NCBI GenBank assembly: GCA_951828515.1
Contig: OX639992.1
Coordinates: 1,178,001-1,242,000 of the forward strand
Origin: an uncultured Poribacteria bacterium
Lineage (GTDB): Bacteria > Poribacteria > WGA-4E > WGA-3G
Direction of reading: 5' to 3'
Length of the DNA: 64,000 nucleotides
This document shows positions 40,700-48,311 of this stretch, one piece after another. The position numbers and the translations under genes were made by a program. Positions within the stretch are counted from its first letter, which is position 1, and each line of letters starts with the position of its first letter. The notes beneath the pieces were generated by a model, which was not told the origin of the DNA, did no database searches, and saw nothing but the letters and a program-made list of their open reading frames with translations.

Positions 40700-43324
40700 C
40701 TAACGTTTCTCTACTTGGAAACTGGCATCCAATGCTTTCTCTACTCGGACTTGTGATTCTTCAAGATGCGCAAAACTGTAATCGTCAAGAGTGCCTCTGG
40801 CATTTTGAAGCGCGCTCTGTATCTTACTCCTGATTTGTCCGAGGTGGAGACGTGCAAGCGATCTTGCATCCTCAGGTGTGCCACTGTCGGCTTCCAACAC
40901 CAGTTTGATGAGTTGTTTCAAGTGTTCACGCTGCAAACCGCGACGGAAACTGGAGATAAATGCATCCGAGTTCGACCACTGCTTCGCACCCGCATCCTTT
41001 CCGAGTTCAACCCAAACCGCATCCGTAATGCCTGAAAAGAGTTCCGGCAGTGTGAACGCGTCCTCACCCTTAGCAAACTTGAGTTCTGTGTCCTGAACAC
41101 GCGAGAGGATCGTCGGATAAAGCAACCGCTCCAAGATAAGGGTTTGGTTTCGGAGAATGACATCATGCACGGGATAATCGAAACGTAAGGAGTTCCAACT
41201 GTCTCCGCCCCAATCACTCCAACGGGTGATTGCCAGGCTATTGAGTAATTCGGGCGAGAAACTGAAGGCTTTATCCGAAAGTGCATGTTCTTTGATGAAT
41301 TGGAGTGCCTCTCGTTGTTTCGTCGCTGGCACAGGCACGAAGGGCAAACGACCATTCTCATCGCCTCGGTGATCGCGATGGTGATACTGTCCACCAATAT
41401 ATCGGCTTGCGAGGTACATTGTGAAACCGTGTTCAAACAGCAGACTCCCGAAGGCGCGCCTGACACGCTGATAGCCCATCCCTTCTTTCGTAACTTTACC
41501 TGCAATCTTATCCCAGAGTCCTATGACGACTTCACGCCGTTGCTTGGCAAACGCGAGCGGGTCAGCACCGAGGTCCCACCGATTTACCAGTGGATCGAGG
41601 TCTCTGAAGCGATACCCATAAGCATCCTCATCTGTCCCGTAAGTGAGGTCTGATGTCGCAACACGGGAAGCGATCTCACCTAACGCTTTCAATTCACCTT
41701 CGGGTTTGCTCGCATCGACCGGTTTGTAGGCGTACTCGACCACCCAATAATCCCAAGGTCCGATCGTCTTTGTATAGTAATCTCCCTGCTCTTGACCTTC
41801 AGGTGCGATATTCACGGCATCGTATTCCATGACGGAGCCAATAAGTGCTTCGTCCCTTTTTTTGTTTAGGTCATCAAGAGAGAATATCGTACTCGCTTTG
41901 AAGTTGTGGCGGAATCCCAACGTATGTCCGACTTCGTGCATCGTTAAAGTCTTGAGTGCCTGCCCAATGAATTCCTCTGGTAGTTCGCCGTCTTCGTCAG
42001 TCAAATCCCGCGCCTGCAAGACGCTCGCCATAAAGCCCATCTGTCGCGCCAAGCCGGAGGCGATCTGACATTGGAATCGTGAAGAGTGGTCCATCGGGTG
42101 ATCGCGTTCATACACGACTTCATCAAAGAAGGTCATATACTCTCGTTGCCAGTACCGGATCCAACTCTCACCGATAAGGATATCGGCATCCAGGATCTGA
42201 CCCGTCAACGGGTTCACGCGAGAGGGACCGATTGCGAACCCTGCGCCAACCATCCAACGAATCGTGTTATACCGTGCATCTTCAGGGTCCCAGTCCTCAT
42301 GGTCTTGCTGAATACGTGCTTCAATGGCATCCGCAAATCCTATTTTTTCAAACGCCTTGTTCCACTCCAGAATCCCCTGTCGGACATAGGGTCGGTAGCG
42401 GTGCGGCACGGTTTTTTCGATGTAGAAGATGATCGGTTCTTTTGGGGGTGAGAATTTTGCATCTTTGTCCGCTTTCTCCAAATGCCAGCGGTTGACATAC
42501 CGGATAAAAGGGGCATCGCTGGTTCGAGACGAATAGTCTTTGACCGCTGTCATAAAATGTCCGAGGCGATCATCAGCCAATCGGGGACGATAATTGTTTT
42601 CTGGAAGTCCCGCGAGGCTGTAGTGTAGGGTCAACTGGATACCACGACTGTCCGGAATGGTGCTCATATTCCTTTCTGAACTGTATACCGCATTGACTTT
42701 CAACTCAACGTTTTTGGGAAACGCCTTGACCGCTCCCCACGTGCTGCGCGTTTTGTCGAAGCGGGCATCAGGGGCAATCCTGCGTGCCAGAGGCGGCAGA
42801 TCGGATATAAAAACAGGAGAGATGTTCACCAGCACACTCTTCCGTTGCGGATGGATGCTTTCAATCTTGAGCGAAAACAGCACGGAGTCGTTGTGCCCCA
42901 AGTCAACCGCTTCTGCAATCGGTGTCCCTTTATCAGCACGGAAACGCACATTTTTTCGCACCAGATGTACCCTATCACCGACACGCCGCCAGACGAGCAT
43001 CCACTCTTCCAGCGTCATCCCTGAAAGCAGGAATCCTTGCCCGAGACCGCGCGCAACGCTAATCATGCAGAGAAACGGTTTGTCCAATTGGGACGGCTGA
43101 ATTTCGCAATAGACATTCTCTTTTTTCTGGTATAGTTTGAAAAAGCCCTCGTAACTTTTACTGTCCTCGGTCACCTTTGAAAAGTCTTCAAACTCTTTTT
43201 TCTTTTTTGCGGGTGCTTCCTGCGTCGCAGGTTTTGCGGGTTGTGCCGCTTCCTGAGCAGATACCGAAAAGCAATAAGCACCTATTAGAATTAAACAGAT
43301 CCCAAAAATCAATTGGCATCGCAT
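40700..43324 (-). CDS. Large exported zinc-dependent metalloprotease (metzincin, DUF5117-type)
   Basis: An 874-residue protein with a signal peptide (CQLIFGICLILIGAYCFSVSAQ). Near residue 465, TLTMHEVGHTLGFRHNFKAS gives the HExxHxxxxxH zinc site of metzincins. Flanking regions (SYEGFFKLYQKKENVYCEIQ, GFLLSGMTLEEWMLVWRRVGDRVHLVRKNVRFRA, and the long C-terminal helical domain with RDHRGDENGRLPFVPVPATKQREAL) are those of the DUF5118/DUF5117/DUF4953 metalloproteases of Bacteroidetes and related phyla. It probably acts in the periplasm or outside. GGGAG precedes the start; a MITE-like element begins 24 bases upstream. Confidence 0.92.
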   Translation of the reverse strand: MRCQLIFGICLILIGAYCFSVSAQEAAQPAKPATQEAPAKKKKEFEDFSKVTEDSKSYEGFFKLYQKKENVYCEIQPSQLDKPFLCMISVARGLGQGFLLSGMTLEEWMLVWRRVGDRVHLVRKNVRFRADKGTPIAEAVDLGHNDSVLFSLKIESIHPQRKSVLVNISPVFISDLPPLARRIAPDARFDKTRSTWGAVKAFPKNVELKVNAVYSSERNMSTIPDSRGIQLTLHYSLAGLPENNYRPRLADDRLGHFMTAVKDYSSRTSDAPFIRYVNRWHLEKADKDAKFSPPKEPIIFYIEKTVPHRYRPYVRQGILEWNKAFEKIGFADAIEARIQQDHEDWDPEDARYNTIRWMVGAGFAIGPSRVNPLTGQILDADILIGESWIRYWQREYMTFFDEVVYERDHPMDHSSRFQCQIASGLARQMGFMASVLQARDLTDEDGELPEEFIGQALKTLTMHEVGHTLGFRHNFKASTIFSLDDLNKKRDEALIGSVMEYDAVNIAPEGQEQGDYYTKTIGPWDYWVVEYAYKPVDASKPEGELKALGEIASRVATSDLTYGTDEDAYGYRFRDLDPLVNRWDLGADPLAFAKQRREVVIGLWDKIAGKVTKEGMGYQRVRRAFGSLLFEHGFTMYLASRYIGGQYHHRDHRGDENGRLPFVPVPATKQREALQFIKEHALSDKAFSFSPELLNSLAITRWSDWGGDSWNSLRFDYPVHDVILRNQTLILERLLYPTILSRVQDTELKFAKGEDAFTLPELFSGITDAVWVELGKDAGAKQWSNSDAFISSFRRGLQREHLKQLIKLVLEADSGTPEDARSLARLHLGQIRSKIQSALQNARGTLDDYSFAHLEESQVRVEKALDASFQVEKR

Positions 43325-43347
43325 TATCTTTTCTCCCTATTTTAAAC

Positions 43348-43487
43348 TATAGTAAAGTTTAGAATTAATTAGACCCTCTAAAGAGGCGAGGATACTAGAG
43401 GAAACACCCAAGCAAAAACACCCTCGCCAGCGGCGGGAAGGGTTGTTTCGCTAAGCAACTGTCTACATATTTTTCGACTTTACTATA
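43348..43487. mobile_element. MITE-like element with inverted TATAGTAAAGT / ACTTTACTATA ends
   Basis: An 11-base perfect inverted repeat at 43348-43358 and 43477-43487 bounds 140 bases. Inside is the 24-base GGAAACACCCAAGCAAAAAC-type repeat (43400-43423) and CTCGCC/GGCGAG-type pairing. No transposase. The outer end resembles the repeats at 9071 and 24936. It lies just upstream of the metalloprotease. Confidence 0.55.
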
Positions 43488-43616
43488 AACTGTTATGCAA
43501 TAAAAAACCATACAGAGACCATTATATTCATCACAACATTTTCTTCAATATTTATGTCTTCCTATGCCCAATAGGTCAAGAAAACAGACTAACTTCAGAG
43601 AAGGTGGCAACTTGGG

Positions 43617-44372
43617 TTATTGATAATGAATCCGACGACTGCCATCGAATGAGAATCTGGGCCAATCGCGTTCCCAGTTTTCGGAGGCGTAAGGGATATA
43701 ATGGCATGCTAACGCGTGTCTACGTGTTCCAGGCTTTAAAATCTGCGCGCCGCCGTGGATTAACTTTCCGTCAAATAGGATTACATCTCCAGCGTTGACC
43801 ATAACCTGAACCGCGTCAGTCCCGTTTTCGAGGAAAACCTGTTTGACGGCTGGAAAATAGCGGTTGTGTTGTTGCAACTCGTATGTCTCTCCGGGAAGCA
43901 GTGCCATAGGCACATCACTTTTCGTAATCAATCTGCCTCTATTAGAACCGGGTTGGACGATCAGCGGTCCGTTGTTTTCATCGACACGAACCATCGCCAT
44001 CCATGCCGACATACAATCCGGCAGATAATATTGATCTTGATGCAACGGATGCTCCGATCCTTCATAAAAATGCATCGTTTGAATGCCTTCCGGCTCGCCC
44101 CCGAAACAGTCCGCGAGTGGCTTATGTAAGCGAGGATGGATTAGCAGATCCAATACGAAGGGGTCGTAGAGATGCTGATTAAAGGTTCGCGCCCCATATT
44201 TATCCTGCTGACAGAACCCTTCAAGCTGCTTACGTCCTGCGTGAAGGTCTTCCATGTGCTCAACAAAACGTTGGCACTCTACTTGTGAGAAAACACTTTC
44301 AAGAACGAGATACCCGTTCTCTTGATAAAACGTTTTTTGTGCAGGAGTCAAACCTGTCTTTTCGGATGCCAT
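43617..44372 (-). CDS. Phytanoyl-CoA dioxygenase (PhyH) family protein
   Basis: A 251-residue member, shorter than the copy at 37199 and of usual PhyH size. TPAQKTFYQENGYLVLESVFSQVE is the N-terminal signature, HPLHQDQYYLPDCMSAWMAMVRVDENNGPLIVQPGSNRG has the HxD pair and the conserved gp motif, and LIHGGAQILKPGTRRHALACHYIP the distal His and Arg. It is a 2-oxoglutarate/Fe(II) hydroxylase with unknown substrate. Its start is preceded by the CCGCAAGG repeat (44375-44392); its stop lies inside a 17-base repeat (43604-43620) also found before the other PhyH gene. Confidence 0.92.
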   Translation of the reverse strand: MASEKTGLTPAQKTFYQENGYLVLESVFSQVECQRFVEHMEDLHAGRKQLEGFCQQDKYGARTFNQHLYDPFVLDLLIHPRLHKPLADCFGGEPEGIQTMHFYEGSEHPLHQDQYYLPDCMSAWMAMVRVDENNGPLIVQPGSNRGRLITKSDVPMALLPGETYELQQHNRYFPAVKQVFLENGTDAVQVMVNAGDVILFDGKLIHGGAQILKPGTRRHALACHYIPYASENWERDWPRFSFDGSRRIHYQ

Positions 44373-44374
44373 TT

Positions 44375-44392
44375 TTTTAATTTACCTTGCGG
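44375..44392 (-). repeat. CCGCAAGG repeat supplying the ribosome-binding region of the PhyH gene
   Basis: On the minus strand CCGCAAGGTAAATTAAAA ends two bases before the ATG at 44372, giving AAGG about 11 bases upstream. Relatives at 61046-61086, 15671-15707 and 11559-11580. Confidence 0.65.
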
Positions 44393-44599
44393 ATAAGTCA
44401 TAGGTTCTGTGAATTTAACGGTTTTCGTGTTCAAGCCGTTCTTCATTTCATTCTGAACTTGGTTTTCGGTTGGCGTGTTGCTATCAGTAAAGCAAAGCCA
44501 AATTATGCCAAGGACAACTATCAGTCATTTTATCACGATTACGAATTGGTTGTCAAATTCTCAATTGTCTCAGAAACCGCCGAGCCTCGAAAATATGTC

Positions 44600-44628
44600 T
44601 TGACGGATTGCATGTGCCGTGCTATCCT
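44600..44628 (+). promoter_or_regulatory. Promoter upstream of the alcohol dehydrogenase
   Basis: TTGACG at 44600-44605 and TATCCT at 44623-44628 with a 17-base spacer and TGC before the -10. Confidence 0.5.
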
Positions 44629-44729
44629 ATCCCAATCAACACTTTTTAGGAGGAGGGTGACCCTTTCTCTCCATAACAAACTTTGTCAGTCTACATCGGA
44701 CTGTGGAGAGTTTTGGTTATTATAATTTT

Positions 44730-45746
44730 ATGCAGGTTGCAGCAATGTTTGGTGAAGGTAAAGGGGGCGTGGTAGACAAACCCGACCCTCAGGCAGCAGG
44801 GGATGTCGTCGTTGTCAAAATTCGTGCCGTCCCAATGTGTACAGAATATAAAGGATTCACATCTGGAGGCACTGGCGAACACTTTGGACATGAAGCCGCT
44901 GGGGAAGTCGTCGAAGTCGCACAACCCGGTCGTGTTAAGGTAGGGGACCGCGTAGTGGTGCAGCCACAGAACTCTTGTGGGACGTGCCAGATGTGTGCCA
45001 TTGGCGAGCACATCCATTGTCAGAGCGGACGTAACATCCGGGAAATCCTCGGGACGGATCCGGCTTCAGCGACTTATGCGCAGTATATGCACAAAATGGA
45101 AGATTTGTTATCTCTGATTCCAGAGGGTGTGAGTTATACACATGCCGGGATGGCGTGCTGTGGATTGGGACCGACATTCGGTGCGATGGAGCAGATGCAA
45201 GTCAATTCGTTAGATACAGTCATGGTTACTGGATTGGGTCCCGTTGGACTCGGCGGGATTATCAATGGACGGTACCGCGGCGCGCGTGTCATCGGCGTTG
45301 AAAGCCACCCGTATCGCGCCGAACTCGCGAAAAAGTTAGGTGCAGACCTCGTCTTGAACCCGAATGATGAGGATATCCTTGATCGGATCAGCGATTTCAC
45401 GGACGGAATCGGTGTTGACAAAGCAGTAGACTGCTCAGGTGCGTCTGCGGCACATCGGTTGATGGTCGATGCCGCCCGGAGAAAAGGACAGGTTACGTTC
45501 GTTGGAGAAGGCGGCGAATTTCCACTCGGTGCAAGCCGAGATATGATTCGGAAAGGTCTGGTGCTACGCGGGAATTGGCACTACAATCTCGGTGTCTATC
45601 CAAGATTGATGAAGATGATCCAGGACTCCCTCGAACAGATAGATACGTTTATTACGCACACTTTCGCGATGCGTGACGTACAGAAAGCATGGGAACTGCA
45701 AGCGACAGGCGAATGTGGGAAGGTTGTGCTGGATCCGTGGGCATAA
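44730..45746 (+). CDS. Zinc-dependent alcohol dehydrogenase (MDR superfamily)
   Basis: From ATG 44730 a 338-residue protein; GTG 44703 is an alternative. The GroES-like half has GEHFGHEAAGEVVEVAQPGRVKVGDRVVVQP with the catalytic-zinc GHE and NSCGTCQMCAIGEHIHC with four Cys for the structural zinc. The Rossmann half has VMVTGLGPVGLGGIINGRYRGARVIGVE. It probably oxidises an alcohol or polyol with NAD(P). The ATG lacks a close ribosome-binding site; the only strong one nearby (44648) belongs to an upstream mini-ORF frame, so the start or its control is unclear. Confidence 0.9.
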   Translation: MQVAAMFGEGKGGVVDKPDPQAAGDVVVVKIRAVPMCTEYKGFTSGGTGEHFGHEAAGEVVEVAQPGRVKVGDRVVVQPQNSCGTCQMCAIGEHIHCQSGRNIREILGTDPASATYAQYMHKMEDLLSLIPEGVSYTHAGMACCGLGPTFGAMEQMQVNSLDTVMVTGLGPVGLGGIINGRYRGARVIGVESHPYRAELAKKLGADLVLNPNDEDILDRISDFTDGIGVDKAVDCSGASAAHRLMVDAARRKGQVTFVGEGGEFPLGASRDMIRKGLVLRGNWHYNLGVYPRLMKMIQDSLEQIDTFITHTFAMRDVQKAWELQATGECGKVVLDPWA

Positions 45747-45797
45747 TCTATTTTTAAATGTTCCTTAATAATCATAAAGACTTCACTGAACCGTCTT

Positions 45798-47150
45798 TCA
45801 GGCGGTTGCGTCTTGGAGGCGGCGGAGTTTGAGGACGAAAGAATCCTCGTCTAACTCCACCATATCATAAGAGATCGCTTCCTCTTGCGGAACATCGCAT
45901 TTGAGTTTGACATTATAAGCCAAACCGAGGGGAAGCAGATTTTCAGCACATGCGATTTCCGCCTTTTCAATGAGTCCGTTAACGGTATACCCACCACTTC
46001 CATCGAGAACTTCTCCCGCTTTCAAATCTCGCTTGGCAACCGTGATAACGTCCGCAACAGGCGTTGGTAGCGGTGTACCTGTCGGTTGTCCATAGAGCGC
46101 GGCTTTCGCAATCGAAATCGGTGCTTCAACAGCCACAAGGTGATACGGACGATAAAGTAGATAGTTTTTGCCGTTTCCACCCGGATACAAATTGTAGCCC
46201 GCGAGATCCTCCTGCGTGAACGGATGATCGGTCCGAATGACAACGAATACCCCCATCCGAAGCGGGTTATCCAGCATCGTCTGGTTTCCATCGGCGGCAA
46301 CGCTGTTCGCGAGTTCAACGACTCCGTGCCGGTTTAGGATGCCACCCTCCGCTTGAAGGCTAAAGACCTTAGCAATATCCTCAATGTTCACTGACGGTTC
46401 GTGCATCCCGCGAACGTCCGGTGGTAGCCCTGCCATGTTTGCCAACGAGGTCATCTCAATCTGTGCCTTTGACCCATCCCGAAACGAATTGAACATCTTG
46501 AAGTTAATTGTGCGCCGCTCAATATGTTCCTGACTAAACCCGAATCGCTGAGGGACGGTATCTGGTATCCCAACACGGTCATCGTCATAGAATATGGTGC
46601 CACGTCCGGCAGCGACGATTTCAAAACCGAGTGTCTTTGCCCATTCAACGATGTTCATCGTCACACCGGGTTGATCCCCGTCAACAAGCGTATAGACGAC
46701 CCCCGCATTGTCTGCCAAGCGTCTCAGAAACGGACCAACAGTAACATCGGTTTCGACGTTAACCATCACGAGATGCTTCCGATGCATCAGGGTGTGGTAC
46801 GCCATCCGCGCACCGACCTCTGGAATACCGGTGGCTTCCACAACGACATCAACCATATCCGATTGAATAATGTGTAGTCCATCTTCAGTGATTGCTGGTT
46901 TACCATTTCGGATTGCATCGTCCATCGCGCCAACGTTTCCTACCCGTTGAATCCCGTCGGACGGGACATTACTGGCTTCATACGCACCCGTAGCATGTCC
47001 CAAATCGATATCGGCGATTGCACTCGCTACCATACCCTGCATCTGCGAGATTTGCGCCACCAGTCCGGCACCAAATTTCCCCGCACCGATAATCCCGACA
47101 CGGATCGGATTATTTTCTGCTGCCCGCTTGGCAAGTTGTGTGCTGAACAT
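45798..47150 (-). CDS. NAD(P)-binding oxidoreductase with C-terminal SAF domain (homoserine dehydrogenase-like)
   Basis: A 450-residue protein. IRVGIIGAGKFGAGLVAQISQMQGMVASAIADID is the Rossmann motif, and VDVVVEATGIPEVGARMAYHTLMHRKHLVMVNVETDVTVG resembles homoserine-dehydrogenase-like proteins. The C-terminal part ITVAKRDLKAGEVLDGSGGYTVNGLIEKA is an SAF domain, as in UxaA and sialic acid synthase-type proteins. Such fusions occur in sugar-acid catabolism clusters, but no partner is here. ATG 47150 with GAGGGGG upstream is preferred over the TTG at 47153. Confidence 0.85.
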   Translation of the reverse strand: MFSTQLAKRAAENNPIRVGIIGAGKFGAGLVAQISQMQGMVASAIADIDLGHATGAYEASNVPSDGIQRVGNVGAMDDAIRNGKPAITEDGLHIIQSDMVDVVVEATGIPEVGARMAYHTLMHRKHLVMVNVETDVTVGPFLRRLADNAGVVYTLVDGDQPGVTMNIVEWAKTLGFEIVAAGRGTIFYDDDRVGIPDTVPQRFGFSQEHIERRTINFKMFNSFRDGSKAQIEMTSLANMAGLPPDVRGMHEPSVNIEDIAKVFSLQAEGGILNRHGVVELANSVAADGNQTMLDNPLRMGVFVVIRTDHPFTQEDLAGYNLYPGGNGKNYLLYRPYHLVAVEAPISIAKAALYGQPTGTPLPTPVADVITVAKRDLKAGEVLDGSGGYTVNGLIEKAEIACAENLLPLGLAYNVKLKCDVPQEEAISYDMVELDEDSFVLKLRRLQDATA

Positions 47151-47173
47151 CAAGCCCCCTCTGATTTGAAATT

Positions 47174-47743
47174 CTATTGAACACGTTTCTCATATTCTGC
47201 GCGTGTCATCTCAAAGTCCAACGTTTTCCCGTCATCCAATTCCCTTGAAACGACAAATCCCAACGACTGCCACAACGCTTTTGAAGGGGCATTGTCTGCC
47301 CGAACATCCATCGGACAGAACCGATCAATCCCCAATTTCTCGAATGCGTGCGTCACCAAGCATCGCACGACTGCTTTTCCGTAGCCTTTACCCCACAAGG
47401 TTTTGTCCCAAATTCCGATGGGGAGGCGCGTTACCTTTTCACCCTCAATCTTCCCCCGTTCCAAGTTCATCCACTGCAAACATACCTCGCCGATGGTGCG
47501 CCCACTCGCTTTTTCCACGATTGCGAACAAAAAGCCGTCTTTTGCCATCGCCTTGCCAGCGGCTTTGAGATAATCTTTCGTTATAGGTTCATCCGGTGGC
47601 TCACCTTCCATCGCCTGCAGGAAATCAGGGTCGTTGTAAAAAGGGACCGCAACATCAAAATCTGCATCTTTAAAGGGTCGAAGTATCAGACGTTCGGTTT
47701 CCAAATGAATATTGTGCCCTGCGAAGTTGTCTAATTCTACCAT
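47174..47743 (-). CDS. GNAT family N-acetyltransferase (RimJ/RimL-like)
   Basis: A 189-residue GNAT. LETERLILRPFKDADFDVAVPFYNDPDFLQ at the N-terminus is the RimJ/RimL signature; RLPIGIWDKTLWGKGYGKAVVRCLVTHAFEKLGIDRFCPMDVRADNAPSKALWQSLGFV has the acetyl-CoA loop (WGKGYG) and the substrate-facing end. These enzymes acetylate protein N-termini or small amines; the substrate is unknown. It lies 23 bases upstream, in gene order, of the SAF-domain oxidoreductase and may be co-transcribed with it. Confidence 0.9.
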   Translation of the reverse strand: MVELDNFAGHNIHLETERLILRPFKDADFDVAVPFYNDPDFLQAMEGEPPDEPITKDYLKAAGKAMAKDGFLFAIVEKASGRTIGEVCLQWMNLERGKIEGEKVTRLPIGIWDKTLWGKGYGKAVVRCLVTHAFEKLGIDRFCPMDVRADNAPSKALWQSLGFVVSRELDDGKTLDFEMTRAEYEKRVQ

Positions 47744-47768
47744 AGTTGTAACTCTTCCTTATCCGTTA

Positions 47769-48182
47769 TCAGAGGATCTCTGTAATCCATTCGCCATCAT
47801 GTGCGGGGTTATAGATGAGCCCCTCTTTTATATCAAGGCAGAGATCGAGATGTTCCAATACCATGTGTCCGACGAGAACCGGCGATCCTTCAGGCAGATC
47901 GGTGATCTGCATTAGACTTGCTCGTTCTAATATCGTAAATTGGACTGCTGAGTAAAGCATCCTATCAACGATGCCAGTGGCGGTGCGGGCTCGCGTCACT
48001 TTAATGGGCGTGAGACCGAGTTGTTCAATGAGAGAAGTCGGCAGACAGAGTCCCGGCGCGCCCGTATCAACGAGGGCATCCGTGATGGTCAGCCGCCGCA
48101 CGTCTTCAGGATTCATAACGCCTAATTTTACCGCTACCAAGTCATACTGATTTTCGAGATCGATTTGTGTTGTGTGTCTCAT
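47769..48182 (-). CDS. Retropepsin-like aspartyl protease
   Basis: A 137-residue protein from ATG 48182, four bases after GGAGGA; an upstream frame to 48269 begins inside the promoter. LTITDALVDTGAPGLCLPTSLIEQLGL gives the DTG catalytic triad of one-domain (retroviral-type) aspartyl proteases, and VLVGHMVLEHLDLCLDIKEGLIYNP the C-terminal flap side. Bacterial members of this length are thought to work as dimers. The substrate is unknown. It reads away from the outer-membrane protein gene upstream, on the same strand. Confidence 0.85.
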   Translation of the reverse strand: MRHTTQIDLENQYDLVAVKLGVMNPEDVRRLTITDALVDTGAPGLCLPTSLIEQLGLTPIKVTRARTATGIVDRMLYSAVQFTILERASLMQITDLPEGSPVLVGHMVLEHLDLCLDIKEGLIYNPAHDGEWITEIL

Positions 48183-48239
48183 GTTTTCCTCCGCTCTTGA
48201 CATTGAATTCTGAAATTGCGTATTGTATTGACACGGACA

Positions 48240-48269
48240 ATTATAGCAGATTTGAATAAGAAACATCAA
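48240..48269 (-). promoter_or_regulatory. Promoter for the retropepsin-like gene (minus strand)
   Basis: On the minus strand TTGATG (48264-48269) and TATAAT (48240-48245) with an 18-base spacer and TGC before the -10. The open frame upstream of ATG 48182 begins inside the -35, which supports that start. Confidence 0.6.
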
Positions 48270-48311
48270 GACGAAGGTGTCTGATTTCGCGTAGAGATCA
48301 CAACTACAACA

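Larger units (their letters stand above)
44373..44729 (+). other. Spacer with promoter and unassigned strong ribosome-binding site
   Basis: This 357-base gap holds the repeat above, a promoter at 44600-44628, AGGAGGAGG at 44648-44656 followed by GTG 44657, and a 22-codon frame ending at 44725. A long open frame over 44387-44725 looks accidental apart from that end. Confidence 0.4.

Noticed and set aside
43604-43798. 64-codon plus-strand frame over the end of the PhyH gene
   Set aside because: Shadow of the minus-strand coding sequence.
44387-44725. 112-codon frame before the alcohol dehydrogenase
   Set aside because: No ribosome-binding site at its start and it crosses the promoter; only its last 22 codons might be translated.
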